Counted from the stretch's first letter, positions 46,071 through 59,454 are shown. The stretch: DNA of 64,000 nt from Isoetes taiwanensis (GCA_021234155.1 JAJEKV010000011.1:5845132-5909131), one strand, 5' to 3'. The notes: generated by a model from the letters alone, not told the origin. Program-made: numbers and translations.

Positions 46071-49000
46071 AATGTTCTTGGTTGACCAAGAGCTAGCACA
46101 CCTACCATATCCCTGAATAGGTAGACTAACTGGCCTAGCTATGGAATGGAATGAGAATTCCAGTCTTGAACCGCGAAATATGGGAGAATTTTTTCCCCAT
46201 TAGCAGGGTCATAATTAGATCAAGTATAGTCTAAGTGGTAGAAATAATATAGTCAAAAGAAACCTTCTAGTAAAATTGAGCTCAAGTTGTTCATGAACCG
46301 CATCTTTCAAGTTTAAAAATTGAGCGAGAAATCACTCAAAAGAAAGCTTGAAAGAAAATGGCGTGAAATGACCACTACTTGGCCCAAAAAGGAATTAGGA
46401 AATTTTGAAAAATAGTTAAGTGATTAGGGGAAGTACCTTAATTATTAACCCATAGTTATAATAAATTTACTCTTAAGAAAAAGTAGCTAATAAACCTATA
46501 AAAGTGCCTCTACTCCTTAGAAGTTCCCAAATAGTAGCTTGAACCTTTCCTTTACCCTTGTAAGGCTTAATTAGAAGCTAATCTCCAAAGTCGTCATAAG
46601 AGTGTCCATCGAATCCAACAGCCATTAATTTGAGATCGACCCAAAGGAGCCGCCAAGATAGAGGCAAGATCGCCAAGAGGCCACCATCAAGAAAGTAGGA
46701 GGACCAAACAAGTAGCTAGGAAGGTTGGAAGCTCCAGCTTGCACCTGAACGTTGAAGCACTCACGGTGGGCGGCGACAAGCAAATTCTTGAGGCCCCGCG
46801 ACCTAGGCCAGACGACGACCTTAACCACTCAAGCTCTTCGCATCGAATCGCTTCACTCGAGAGGAGGAGCAACCCCAAAGAATGGGGAGAGCAGGGGAAG
46901 AGCAAGTAGCGAGAGCAACCTAGGCAACAGGAGCAACCCCAACACCAGGGAGGATAGGGGAGCAAAGCAGCAAAAGAGGAGCAACCTCGACAATACGAGC
47001 AACCCAAGCAAAGAGGAACAAAGAAAGAAGGCGAAGCGAAAGCAACCAATGCAAGAAAAAAGCGCATAAAGAGGCGGAAGCTAGGCGTAGGGAGAGCATG
47101 GTTATCGAGAACCACAAAATGGACGAATCGCAGGAGGATGAGCACGAGGGAGGAAGGACCACACCAACAAAGAGGAGGGCTAAGGGGCTAAAGAAGAAGA
47201 GGAGGAGGAGGTCAAGAACGGACGCAGCCTTACGCCGAAACCATATCCGTGGCAACATCAACAGAAGCTACTTAAAGCTCAAGCAAGAAGGCAAAGATAC
47301 AAGATTTATCTCCGCCAAACGATGTGACAAGGCAAAATGACCGAAGTCGAAAAATCAAGCCTCCACCACCTTGACCCGATTCCCCGGAAGGTCCGCCATG
47401 GGCCAAATCCCCAAAGACAAAGAGTCGCCAAAGATATTCGACATTGCCAACATCATACCGGTCGATGATCCGTAAACTCTCTTCGAAATACATCAAAGGT
47501 CTATTGAGGAGTTCAAGATGGGCCACGACTACGGAACCACATCAACGATGGCGGGATCTCGCCGAGAAGCGCCAAAGCCGGAGGCCAAGATCTGCACCAT
47601 TCATGCCAAGAGGATGACCATTATGCTCAAGAGCATGAACCTAGCGCGGAGGATTAGAAAAAAATGAAATTTAGGAATCTTTGAATAAGATTTTGAACTT
47701 GTATGTATATATGTTCCTAGAATTAATGGTTGTATGTATATATATGTGGAGTCAAAGTCAACTCGTGTTGGATCGCGAGAAAGGCCTCTGCGTCGCGAAC
47801 GCATGCCTCATTTGCGCGAAGCAACCCGGTTTGCAAAAAAAAAAAAAAAGTCAAAGTCAAAGTCAAAGTCAACTCGGGTCCCATCACGAAAAACCACTCT
47901 GCGCCCCCGACGCAGAGCTATTTCTCGCGACGCCACCCGATTTCGGCTTTCTGATAGTAATAGGTGTCCAATTTGAGAAAAAAAAGTTGCTAGTTAGGTT
48001 AGAATCATGCTGAAAAGTCATGTTAGGATCTTTAAATTTCCAAAAACCCTTCATAGGAATAGAATTGACCGAAACCGGGTCGCATCGCGAAAAACCACTC
48101 TGCGGCCCCGACGCAGAGCTATTTCTCGCGACGCCACCCGATTTCGCCCAATTTTGCCCCAACAAACTGTCATGTAGTGTTTCTTGCTTTGCTTTGTTTA
48201 GAATTGCACTTCATGGTAGCTCATTTGGACAACCATGGCTATAGATTCGAAGTCTGCCCCATCAAGAACCTTTGTGCATGGAACCCGAGGTACCCCTAGT
48301 CTATAAAAGGGCCCTCATTTGTCATTTTCCCCCATCCGAATCGCTCTCAGCTCCTTTGGCGATTTTTCTAGCCATTTGCTTAATCCCAGCAGCCCATTTT
48401 TTTTCATAGCTATCTCGCTCAATGGCGCCATCAAGCTTTGTTAGATGGTGCGATTGAGGCCAATCACATCCGTGATTTCCTCCGCCGCAAGCCTTCCATG
48501 TCTTTGATCATCTCTTTGATCTCCATGCCATTTTGACTAGAACTCCCCTATTACACCGACATCATTTGCCAATATGACCAAGCCTTATAGTTAGAACCAA
48601 GATCCTTAAGTTAGATAGAGACGGCATCTGCACTCATCACAGCTTAGTTGTCGCTCTTATCTTGCTAAGTGTCTTCTTGTCTACATATAGGTAGTATAAT
48701 TAAACCTTTTCCTTAGAAACCCAGCTAGTTGCCAAGGCCTTAGAAATTGTTGTCCCACGTTGGTATGATACACCAACACACGTTATAGGTGCACTATCAT
48801 CAAGTGTCTTCAGCCATGCCTTGTATCATAGATAATTGTCTAGGAATTAATTCTATCTAAGTAATTCAATCTAGCACACCAAGTACACCCAGTGAATGAG
48901 TCTCCTTCTACCACCCCATAACAGTAAATAAGTAGCTTTCTCAGTGCCTAGTAGAGTGCCAAATGCCAAGTGGGTCATTTGAGGTAGAGTGGATAAAGGC

Positions 49001-50830
49001 ATAAAAATAGGGTTTGTAGAGTTAGTAGATATAAGTAATTGTTCTTGTGGTAGTATTAGTTACCTTGTGCTTAGAGCAGTAAAATAGGTCAGGAGAACCT
49101 TCGTTACGGATCCTTGAGCCTCGACAGTGGAGCCACTCGACAACATCAACGAATTGAAAGCAGAGGCAAACTTATGGAGGAAGATTCAGCAAATCAAAGG
49201 CCAAGATGGTGTACAGGGAAGCCCGAACACAAATAATAAAGAGGAGGCTAAAGGAAGGACGATTGCGACATCAAGATTAGACACAAGACTGCCAAGAGGG
49301 CTATGCAACAGTCAATGGGCATCATGGCACTTACAAAATTGCTCACATTAGGGGACGAACACCTCCTAGTCAAGGATATTCTCCAAGTGCCATACTGTCT
49401 CGAGGAACGGCCCCACATCGATGACTAATGTCATAACTATGCCACCAACAAGTAGACGACTTCATTGACTTAGGATATCAAGAGCCCTAAGGATGAGACT
49501 GGACATACCTCCAAGGCAGATGAGCGACATGAAAGATTTTAGAATGTGAAGAACATTATCTTCAAGCTCTTGGGATGCGACACCGAGCGTTATGCTATCA
49601 ACATCAGCAAGTCCACTAAGAGGGATAATGTTAATGAAGGTAGTCAGCATCAACATTAAGGACGAGCAGAGTCAGAATATGTGCATTAAAAGAAAGCAGG
49701 GCACTTGAATGATCATGCAACAACTCCAAGGATACCAGATTCTTTTCAACAAATTATGGATCATCGCCTTGCTACTCCAACGACTAATGACTACACCAGC
49801 TTTGAGCAAGCTAGAGGACCTATCAGATAGTTGAGTTTCTTAGAATTATGGGTGATAACATCCATGATGGGATGGGGACGAAATTTCGAGTAGGTTTTTT
49901 TGTCTTTTCCTTTAGAAAGATGGACCCAAGAATGGAGCAAAGCTTCAAGTATTGGGAAGAAAATGTATGGAGTACAATAATTGTATACAGTGCTGGCAGA
50001 TATCCAATATATTGGAACCTCTTCGTGAGCTTGATCACCTCGCTAAGAAGGATTCAATAATAGGATAACCGTCGACCATGTATATGACGAGTACTTCCGC
50101 AGCATAAGGAATAATCCAACCAAATGAAGGGAAGCAATCTAATAAGTCCGGCCAACTTCTTAGATGGCATCAACTCAAAGGTGGGGCTATTTCAAGAGGG
50201 CAATAATTAAGAAAAGGGTAGATCCTAGAGTATAGATTAGATCTAAAACAAGAATAATTATCTAATCATATAGTTTTCTATGTGTGCCCAAAAGTAATGT
50301 CATGCCGACTAACTTGTGGCCATAGGATTTATGTAAGTAGTTCTTTAACTTGTAATTTTGCACCTCCTAGATGACGGACATCTTTAAGAGCAAGACTCTT
50401 AAGTCTAAATCTAGGCCAGTAATTAAGGCAAGGCCAAGTAATTAGCAAAGACCAACGGAACAAGAGTCAAGTTCGACATCAACCTTAAGCGAAAGCAAAG
50501 TAGAGCATCGGCCAACTCATGTACATTGGCAACTATGACCTCATAATAAGCATGCAATATTAAAGTCGGCTAAGGCAATGATTGATTATCATAAGCAAGA
50601 GATACTTATCCCAAAGACCAAAGAGCAAGTACCTTATAATTTAAGCTAAGGAAGTAATTCCAATCGGCAACGATGTCAAGAAAAGCAATTACTTAAGTAC
50701 ATCATGAGGAATGAGGTTGTACATAAGCTACAAGTTGTCGACCCCGACTACAAGAGTAAGAAGGAAGATGCTACTTCAAAACAGTTGCCTCGGCCAATTT
50801 CTAAGTTAATCAAGAAGTCCCATGATATAT
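46071..50830 (+). other. Leader and gag-equivalent region of element A, decayed
   Basis: 46071-48213 matches the A' leader in reverse. It holds Glu/Arg/Lys-rich frames (46752-47340), an A-run at 47835-47850 followed by repeated AAAGTC, and two copies of a 60-bp phrase with CGCGAAAAACCACTCTGCG (47885-47945 and 48089-48148). From 48214 to 50830 I find no readable Gag domain; short frames at 49127-49351 and 49848-50060 are without motif. Gag has presumably decayed beyond recognition. Confidence 0.5.
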
Positions 50831-50834
50831 CTCC

Positions 50835-51345
50835 AGGTGAAATTTGAGAGCTTTTGCTCTATAGAGGTATAGAGTCCGGAATCACTCTTGCACCGGGAGG
50901 CGAGCCGATCAAGAAGGCTCTTTATAGAATCAACACTTCCGAGCTAGCAGAGCTCAAGAAGCAGTTGTAGGAGTTGATCAACTTGGGGATCCTTTCTGGC
51001 CAAGATGGAAGATGGCAGCTCAACAAGCAATGACATAACGGATCAGCCCCAAGAAGCGGATTCTTCTACAAAATCGACTTAAGCTCTCTGCAATCAAAGA
51101 AATAAGGATGAAGGGGAAGATAATTATAAGACTCCTTCCTCAACTTGGTATGGGCACTATCATTTCACAGTGATGCCCTAAGTCTATGGAATGCTCCATC
51201 AACTAGTATGCATTTGAGGACGACATCTTCGAAGATTCCTTGGATGATTGCTTCATCAATTCTCTTCGACGACATCGTGATCTACAACAAATCAATGGAA
51301 GAGCATGCAGCCGTGGAGATGTTAAGACGTCGCCACTCATTGGCA
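50835..51345 (+). pseudogene. pol: Element A reverse transcriptase remnant
   Basis: Scattered over several frames are ITLAPGGEPIKKALYRIN, ELAELKKQL, INLGILS (about 50880-51000), FFYKIDLSSL (about 51058-51085), a YGHYHFTVMP-type segment (about 51152-51180), and FDDIVIYNKSMEEH (about 51266-51305) with the catalytic Asp pair kept. Order and spacing match chromovirus-type RT. Several stops and a short deletion remove the NGS/YR.LN block. Confidence 0.75.
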
Positions 51346-51639
51346 AGCTTTTGAAGCAAATTTGCAATGCCATCTCCACTTCGCAAGTTTAATTCGGCAA
51401 GAAGATAGAAGAAGCCATCTTCCCCAACATGGAGTTCGTGCACATGATGGGCTAGTCCTTACAAGAGTGCAAGAACGGATTAAGAAAGAGAAACCTTCAA
51501 ATATTTTAAAAGGAAGGTAATCTTTAATATCAAAGAACAAATATACTCAAAGCATAAGGAGTAAGAAAAATTTTCCAGACACGATAATAGCCCTATTTCC
51601 GCCATGCAAAATTTATAAGGCCTACTTCAAGATTAGAAG

Positions 51640-52160
51640 TAGCTATGTCCGCCGTATGAAGAAGCGGATAATCGACATAGGCAAGAATGTGTCGCTGGCA
51701 TCAGCAGACAAGGGCTAAAACTTCTTCGAATTTTAGGAGTTTTGGAACCTTGGGCGGTGCCGACGCCAAGTGGGAAGTCTTCAAAGATGGGTTTTATAGC
51801 TGGCCTTCCAAGGACAACAAGAAGCTTTGAAGCCTTGATGGTTGTGGTATATAGTTTATCAAAAGGGCACATACTTGCCATGCCACACCATAGACAATCG
51901 CTTGGACCTAGCCGTGTGGTCTAAATAAGAGTTCTTTTTAGCTGCATGGAAGGCACAGTCGATCATCACCAATAGAGATCCAAGTTTTTAGCGACGTTTA
52001 GCAAGACTTCTTCAACACGAAGCTGCACCAACTTGTTGATGAGTTTTCCTTATCAATTGCAAATAATCGGCAAAGGGACCGCACCAACACAAATTTGGAG
52101 AGCACGTTGAGAAACTATGATTGGAACAAGTAATCCAAATGGGTCGAAAGTACATCTACC
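51640..52160 (+). pseudogene. pol: Element A integrase core remnant
   Basis: The frame at 51742-51924 reads MGFIAGLPRTTRSFEALMVVV and LSKGHILAMPH, which corresponds to the start of the integrase core (usually D-F-I-x-GLP). Further downstream, frames with shifted DPKF and LST-type phrases follow. Catalytic residues cannot all be placed. Confidence 0.65.
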
Positions 52161-52420
52161 CGGTCAATTACGCATAATAATATGAAGCAAGAGTCATCAA
52201 GATGTCTCCCCATGATCGATTCTGCTTATCAATGCTTGACCCTAGTTATGTGGCATAATCTAGTGCCCAAGGTGGAAAGTTTCTCAACAAACGACAAAGA
52301 AATATGCAGAGCTTTTTGGTAGAAGTGCGAGAATATCTTCAACAAAGATGGGCACATCCGAAGTGTCTAGCAGACTAGACATAAAACTCCTCGAGTTGTC
52401 TTGTTGTGAGAGATAAAGTT

Positions 52421-52801
52421 TGGCTCAAGTTAAGGTTAAGCAAGGGAAGCTTCGCGATCGGCAATTGTAAGAAGCTCACCCCTAGGTGGGCCGTCCGTTC
52501 ACGATCTTAGAGAAGAGTGGGCTCTCAAGCCTACAAGTTGGATCTCTTGGCCCACCTTAAGGTCTTCCATGTGAGTTTATTGAAAAGGCACGATCCTAAA
52601 CCTAAGGAGGTTTTGGCTACTCCAACTTTGTTGGAAATGACCGAGGATCAAGTTGAAATTGTGCCTGAATTGCTTCTTGATAAGTCATTCAAGAGGACTA
52701 GGTGCTCTCAATTCCTCCAAAGATTTGGTCATGTGGAAGCACTTGGCCGTGGAAGGCGGACATGGGTATTGAAGCGGGATTTGGAGAAGCAATACCCGTG
52801 A
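52421..52801 (+). pseudogene. pol: Element A integrase C-terminal region with chromodomain-like tail
   Basis: RDKVWLKLR and KLTPRW precede a readable frame with QAYKLDLLAHLKVFHVSLLK, the canonical end of chromovirus-type integrase. The following QVEIVPELLLDKSFKR ... TWVLKRDLEKQYP aligns in layout with a degenerate chromodomain tail. TGA at 52799-52801 ends it. This supports a chromovirus assignment. Confidence 0.75.
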
Positions 52802-53710
52802 GTTATGAAGGAGTTTGATGGGCGTCGCCTCCTAACTAATCGACGCCGACTTGCCGTGAGGTTAGCTTAGTATGTTTCTTAGTTAGCCTTAAGTTCGCTC
52901 ATGTATTCTAGTTAGTAGAGTGCATGTGCCAGAATCTTGGAACGTGTGGGCGATGATGGGATACGCCTTTAAGGCATTCTCTAGGCCAACACGCACCAAG
53001 AGGTGCGCATGACCATTAGGGTCATGTGAGTGAGGAATGAGGCATGGTGGGCGATGATGGGACATCGATCGGATGCTTCTATGCCGCTGATGCGGGTACG
53101 CACACCTGGCCGTAGGAGGGTCATGGTGAAGGTTAAAGTGATCATGCGCGATGATGGGATCGTGAGACGTTCCCTAGCTTAAAACCCTTGGGGCATGATG
53201 CACTGGGGTGTACTCGATCTGGGGGATCGTGTACAAGGTACTTGATCATGGGCGATGATAGGATCATCTTAAATGGTCCTTAAGCTCAAATCCTTATGGG
53301 GCCATGATCGAGTGCAAGGTAGTAGGGTAACCTTGAGCTAGTAGTTCGGCTCAAGGAGGTAGGTAAGGGGGGTGGTCCCCTAAAACCACAAATTTATTAA
53401 TTAAACTAACGTAATGTGCTCCTTGTGCATGCAAGTAAGAGGTGGGCATCCAGGAGGGGCGCATTACGAGAGGATAGGGGGAGCCATAATTTAGATTATG
53501 AACCCTAATAACTCTTATAGTAATATTTCCTAATTATTATAAGAAGTAACTTGTTAAGGTTGTATAATTTTGTATAAGTACAAATATAGCCTAAATTTTG
53601 ACAAGTAACTTTTAATTGACCGTTTAAATTCAATTAAAGAGTATGTTATGTTGTTTTGCAGGCATAAGGTAGGTTAGTCACCTTAGCGCAATGCTGAGGA
53701 CAGCATTGTC
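52802..53710 (+). other. 3' untranslated region of element A
   Basis: Non-coding, with several GGGCGATGATGGGAT-like phrases (about 52948-53270) spaced irregularly. No frame is supported. Confidence 0.6.
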
Positions 53711-53725
53711 CTAAGGGGGGGAGAA
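53711..53725 (+). other. Polypurine tract of element A
   Basis: CTAAGGGGGGGAGAA directly before the 3' LTR start at 53726. Confidence 0.85.
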
Positions 53726-55369
53726 TGTGACGTTCCAGGGGAATATACGCTATGAATACGTATATTCCTGGACCCGTCACTATACAAGTCTATCTTCATA
53801 GCCTTGTATACCATAGATCGTGGCACTAGGGGGCATGACTAAGTTATTCATATAACTTAGCCAACCTTAGGTTAAGACCATTTTTCACGTGGCCTTAACC
53901 TATTGGGCACCCGCCACACGGATTTACCCTATTGGAGCCACATGGCATAACATGTGAACCCTAACCTATAAAGGCCTAAACCCTAACCCTAGGCCTTCTT
54001 TCTGGCTCCAACAGTTTGGGAACCTTCTTCGCGCTCGAAACTCCGTTTCGAGAACCGTCTGCTGTGGCACAGCATAGCATGGCAGCCTCTAGAGCGTGAG
54101 TGCATCAACAGGAGTGGGAGCTACCTCGAACACCTTGAAGATCATGGAGACGCCAGGATTGGGAGGGAGTGCATCAGGAGCAGGTATGTAGGGTAGTAGT
54201 TGTGATAGCTCATCTGGAATTAACATTCCAGATGTGCTAGTATCTTGTATCTAGAGTAGAGCCATCCTAGAACCCGTATTCAACATCTTGAACCCTAATC
54301 AATGAACCCTAACCATTAGTTAGATTGTATGATTAGGTTAAGATGTTCTTCTTATGATCATTCTTAGGATATGATGATTATGTGATGTTGGTTGATCATG
54401 TTTGCTCCTCTTGTATTGGGAAGGGGGGTAGAGACCTAGGGCCATATGTAGTATGCTCCTAGAGTAGATCCCTTAGTTCCTATTAGATGCGGCCAGGCAT
54501 AGGAGCCCACCGTGCTATCGAGGCTATGATATGACTCAAACCACATAACGGGCTAGAGGGAATGTGGAGGGAGGATCCCCGCCGAGTGGGGGGCTTCGGG
54601 GATCCCATAGTGGGCTAGGCTTATGGTCGGTCACTTCGGTGGGGGCGAGCATGGGTCCCACACCTCCCCGGGCAATGGTGTCGCCGCCTCTCGAGAGCCG
54701 CAAGTGTTGGCTTGGCTCTCGCTTTGGGGGCTTAAGTCGGCACGAATCGTGGTGTCGCCACGATTCTCTAGCCGCCCACCTGAACCTCTAGACCCTCGGA
54801 AGGGGAGATGCAACCCTTCCTGCCTCATCGGACCAGGGAGATGCAACCTGGAGTAGTCCCGATGGGTGATGCCATGGGATTGGTGATCCTAAGGCTAGAG
54901 TCATGCCAGAGCCCCGATTTAGCCCATCTGCAAAGTATGCACAGGAGGGGCGGATGGAGTGGTCAACCCTAGCCATTGTCTTATGCCAGCCCTCGCCATT
55001 GTTATGACTCGGTCTGCTCTATCTTGAGACCTATCCAGTCAGTCTACCTCCTTATGAGTCAGAGCCATGGGTAGGAGCTCTCATGTTTTATGGTTTATGA
55101 TTATCTTCTTTGCTCATGTGGATATGTGATGGACTACCCTTCGAGGTAGTATGTTGTATTGTTATTGCTAGTTCTGACGTTGTTTATGCTTCCGCTGTGA
55201 TAGGAGCCCATAGGGGAAGGGCGCGCAAGACACCTTCGTGTCCCCTTTCCGCACTACGGGAGTTCCATAGTGCGGGATAGACGGAGGGCCTGTGCGGTTG
55301 TTGAGCCGGACGAGGGATTTCCTGCCGAGTGTACGGCCGGGCGCCGTATGTTTAGCAGGGAGCGTCACA
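53726..55369 (+). repeat. 3' LTR of element A
   Basis: TGTGACGTTCCAG to GAGCGTCACA, followed by the TSD AAGAA at 55370-55374. TATAAAG at about 53967-53973. Confidence 0.95.
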
Positions 55370-57029
55370 AAGAAGCATTGGGCTTTGTATTTCTCTTTCA
55401 GCTTCTTTTTAAGAAAAAATGATAGCAGGGCTGTGCCTTAGAATCAAATCTTATTTTTTTCAGAAGACATTGACAAAGAGGTAAGGCTTGGCGTTACAAA
55501 AATTATGCTTCTAGCGATGGTTTGCTAACTATGTGGAATTATCTCTATTTGTAGGTCCTTTGCAAATTTAACCCTTCTCTGACAGTATTATGGTATAGAT
55601 GAAATCATGGAAAGGTTATGGGTGCACAGGCATCATCTGAAGTAGATGTAGGCCATTCAAAAATATGATGAATTAATTGTGATATATTCATTTTTTGCTA
55701 ATGATAAATAATGTTTGCAATTATATTCAGGTTGCAGAATCATCTTCGTGATGAGATGTGCTTGCATTCTGCTCCTTAAGACTACACTCAACTGTGTAGT
55801 TAGTGTCCTTCCTAACACTTCCTACATACATTTGTGTCATGGTTTAACATAAGTTGTTAGCAATGTTGAACACATCAAACCAATGACTTACTTCGTGCTC
55901 GAGGCAAATGAGCTAGTGGCTGATATTGCTGCCCTTGAGACTTCAATAGGAAGACAATGGAAGAGCAAATATATTTCTCTAATGGCTTCTTTATGTGCAC
56001 ATTTCACAATATACCAATTAAGTCTTCTTATACCGTTTACAAGTGCAGTTTTAGTCCCTGTGTTGATTTGGCACACAAGGGCTTATTGGATGCCCAAACA
56101 AAATGGGTCTGTATGAAATCACTAGGCTATAGTAACCTTTGCCATGTCCATTTATTTGCCAACATTGCTTTATATGCTCTATTATAAGGTTCTAATTATG
56201 AAGGAAAAGTCTCAATGTAAATCAGGCCCAATGTTTAAAAACAATCAACATCCAAAGATGGCAAAGCATCCGCTTGACCTTGCATCAATGGTAGTCTTCA
56301 ACTATTGGGTGTTTGTATTTTTCTATGTGATTAAGTCATAAAATAAATAGTTTATTTCCATTTCATTTTTAAGTCCATGTTTGTAGTATGTAGGCCCTTT
56401 TTCCAAATAAGGATTCATTCTAAAATAGATATCCTCCATTGTTTTTTACAGATTATGACACTATTGCATGGTAAATTTGACTTGCATTTAAATAATATTC
56501 TTGGTCCATTATCCTTGAGGGAAGTTCTCATATATGCCTTACAAGAAGGGTGGGAAAGCCACGTTTTAGAGCATGAAAATGCTAAGTTGATATTAAGGAT
56601 TAAAACAAGAAATGTTTGGGGCATAAAGATTATTGCACCTTGCATAAAATAAAGAACACCGCTAAAAAGAGGGAAAATACTCCTGGTAGGCAACCGAGAG
56701 AAAAGGGGAAAAATACTCATGGTAGGCATCCGAGAAGCATTGCTCTGCTTAAGGAATTTACTATTCATAGCATGCAATTGGGTTTCTTTGACATGTGACT
56801 AGTTAGTCTTCTCTAAGGGAGCTAAAAACATCTGTCTGTTAATTTATGCACTTGAAATCTTGATATAAGTAATGATATTATCTTAGAGAACATACTAGTC
56901 AATATGCATTGTAAATGCTGCCACTCAAATGTTGAACTTGGCTTTGAGTCACAACTTGGATAATGCATATGCAAAACATGGACACCTATAACTTTTCCAA
57001 CATACATGCTAAAGAATAGCCTCCTGATC
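55370..57029. other. Unassigned AT-rich sequence right of element A
   Basis: It was contiguous with 44413 before element A inserted. No supported gene; frames at 55883-56116 and 56415-56777 (-) have no motif. A 34-bp tandem duplication (AAATACTC(C/A)TGGTAGGCA core) is at about 56666-56735. Confidence 0.45.
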
Positions 57030-57357
57030 TAATGGAATTTGTGATCAAAGAGGGCTCTCCATGAAAACTCTACCATTAAAATGGCATTTTTCCATAAATT
57101 TGTCTAAATGTCAACTATCATGCAACCATGTTCTTTTAAGGTTGTCTAAAATGCATAGGGAACTTCTGAGGTGAATCTCAAAATTTGAATCCCATTTTGT
57201 AATGGAATTTGTGATCAAAGAGGGCTCTCCATGAAAACTCTACCATTAAAATGGCATTTTCCCATAAATTTGTTCAAATGTCAACTATCATGCATAAGCT
57301 CGTCTAAAACACATAGGGAACTTTTGAGGTGAATCTCAAATTTTGTATCCCATTTTG
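57030..57357. repeat. 170-bp tandem duplication
   Basis: Copies start with TAATGGAATTTGTGATCAAA at 57030 and 57200. The second copy has a short deletion and several substitutions. Non-coding. Confidence 0.88.
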
Positions 57358-57465
57358 AGGGCACTTTGAGCATCCTATGGTTTGAGATCCAGTTGGAGAT
57401 GGTTTTCACCCCAATTCTAAGTTGACACAAACTCCGTCATAGTGCATTTAGGAAAGAGAAACGTT

Positions 57466-57499
57466 CGCGGCGGCCTTGGCCGCCGCGATAAGTTTCTTG
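57466..57499 (+). mobile_element. Helitron-like 3' terminus, copy 2
   Basis: A hairpin of CGCGGCGGCC-TT-GGCCGCCGCG followed by GATAAGTTTCTTG and T. It is preceded by the conserved AAAGAGAAACGTT. The 5' end of the element is not identified. Confidence 0.6.
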
Positions 57500-57659
57500 T
57501 ATATGTTAAGATATATAATGCATGTTCATTTTTTCCATTTCGTATTTTCTTTGATCTAATTTCGTTGCAATTGATTTTCATGCCGACACGTGTTGTGTTT
57601 CAGCCATATAGGAAAAGCGAAAATTTTAAGAAAAAGAAAAAAATGGGGCATTTATGATA

Positions 57660-59440
57660 TGCACTTACGCATTTATGGCGGCTATGGCGGCTAGAAGATT
57701 GCACGTCCTCTGCCACTGCTCTGCTCTAGCTATGGCAGATCCAACTCCGATGCTGGTAGTGGTCTTAGATATTGTTGGGCTGGCCAACGGCTCTGGATCC
57801 ATGTAAAAATTGTGGTGCAAATCCACATGTTCTATCTGCATTCAAGAATCCTGAATTATGACCAGAAGGGCACAAACTCGTGTTTTCCCTTCCGGCAGAG
57901 ATTCAAGAGACGAGGAGTCAACGACGCCAAGCAATTCTAAGCATCTGTGAGACCAGTGTCGGGTGTTGAACTTTGCTTGAAAAACAGAGCAAAAACTCCA
58001 CTTTCTTTGCGTTCCATCTGTTGTATGGAAAGCTAAATTTTTGCTAACTTACCTTCAATCCATTTGGATGTCGTGGCTCCAGATGTTGAAGCAGAGGCTA
58101 GCAGTGGCGGATTGAACAGAGCGAAGTATTCTCTTCATCGTCACGTTCTTTCCGCAGCAATCTAGATTCCGTTTCGGTCGACATGTGTTTTTTTCCCTTC
58201 TAACTTCTATTCATAGAAGCGTCTACTTTCATTCACAAAAGAATACAAACCATTTTCTGAAATATTCACGATAATTTCATGTTGAAAGATATCCTGTTAT
58301 GCTGGATTGTGGAGTTGGAAGGCGCTTGAGTCGATTGTCCAGAATGCAGTTATGGATGTGGTAGATGCTGCTGAACTCAATCGATTATTCAAAATCCTCA
58401 ATCTCCTGCGAATCTTATGAGATATTTGAAGCAACAGAAGCTGTAAACTATGGCTAATGAGCAAATCCTTATGCCAAATTTTTGTGCCAGTTTCATCTTG
58501 CTTCCAGCTTCTGATCACATCTTCGTGTATCAAGCCCCAAATTGTTTGGCCGCTGCGGCAAAATGTTCGGGCGCAGTTGGCTAAGTTATGGCGAGCAGAG
58601 CAGTTGGCTATGGCAGAGCAGAGCAGTTGGCTATGGCGAGCAGAGTTGGTGAGCAGAGCTGTTCGAAAACCATACTAGGCGATTTAGCTCAGGGAGATTA
58701 TAAAGCCCTTTTGTTTCCTTTTTTTTGTTCTGCTTGTGGCGACAGAGTTGAGCCGAAGGGGACCAGAAGACATAGCTTAGACGGATAGGTTTTCCTCTCT
58801 CTGTTTTGGCACACCCAATCGGATCCAGCCAAGTGCAGCCCTGGGTTCGGTAGTCTCATGCATAACTTTCTATCACCTAATTTAAGAACTAAATTATTAA
58901 ATCAGCCTCGTATCACCATACATCCTGTTGCCAGAGCCCTCAGCATGAAGATTCCCAAATCAATTTGGCTCCCATTGTTGTCTTGTGTCGCATTATGCAC
59001 AAAGAGAGGTTTTGCTTCTGACTTTTGGCCTACCCAATCCAGTCCTTCCAAGTGGTAATAGTCCCATGCCCTTTTTTTAAGTTTTTATTGCAATGCTAAT
59101 TAACTTACTAAACACTAGCCATTAAATTAGCCATTAAAAGACATCCCCTTTTGCATTTTTTGTCTCGTTGCCCTGTTTTTTATGGTGTGCTCCAAGCATA
59201 AGGCGGCGTGCCCTCTAAGAGTATTAGAAGTATGTTAGATTAGAAAAATGTTAGCTATTTCTTGAACATTTTGGTTCTAAGTCAATCAAACCAATAAACA
59301 TAACCATTTTTTTTAAACCAACAACAGGAAACCCCTTGAAGGCACATATAAAAAATATAAGAGTGATGAATTAAATTGCAAAAGCTTTATTGCAAACACT
59401 CCTCTTTACTGAATGACTTTTTTAAGCACAGAGAAGCCGG
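57660..59440. other. Segment between hairpin ends 2 and 3, possible captured fragments
   Basis: Repeats of GGCTATGGCG and GAGCAGAGCAG at 57680-57740 and 58585-58660. At 58678 a phrase TTTAGCTCAGGGAGA resembles a tRNA A box but no B box or fold follows. Frames at 58297-58533 (-), 58457-58678 and 58588-58788 have no motif. Confidence 0.35.
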
Positions 59441-59454
59441 GGAAGAGAAATGTT

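Larger units (their letters stand above)
44419..55369 (+). mobile_element. Element A: complete Ty3/gypsy (chromovirus-like) insertion with decayed pol
   Basis: All structural signals are present: 5-bp TSD AAGAA, LTRs of 1640 and 1644 bp with TGTGACG...CGTCACA ends, an iMet-type primer site and a G-rich polypurine tract. Order RT, integrase core, integrase C-terminus fixes the plus orientation. The coding region is full of stops and shifts, while the first ~500 bp of the two LTRs differ at only about three positions. The element therefore seems to have been copied while already defective, with enzymes supplied by a relative. Confidence 0.93.

Noticed and set aside
58677-58860. tRNA-like A box TTTAGCTCAGGGAGA
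   Set aside because: No B box at proper distance and no cloverleaf; at best a SINE remnant.
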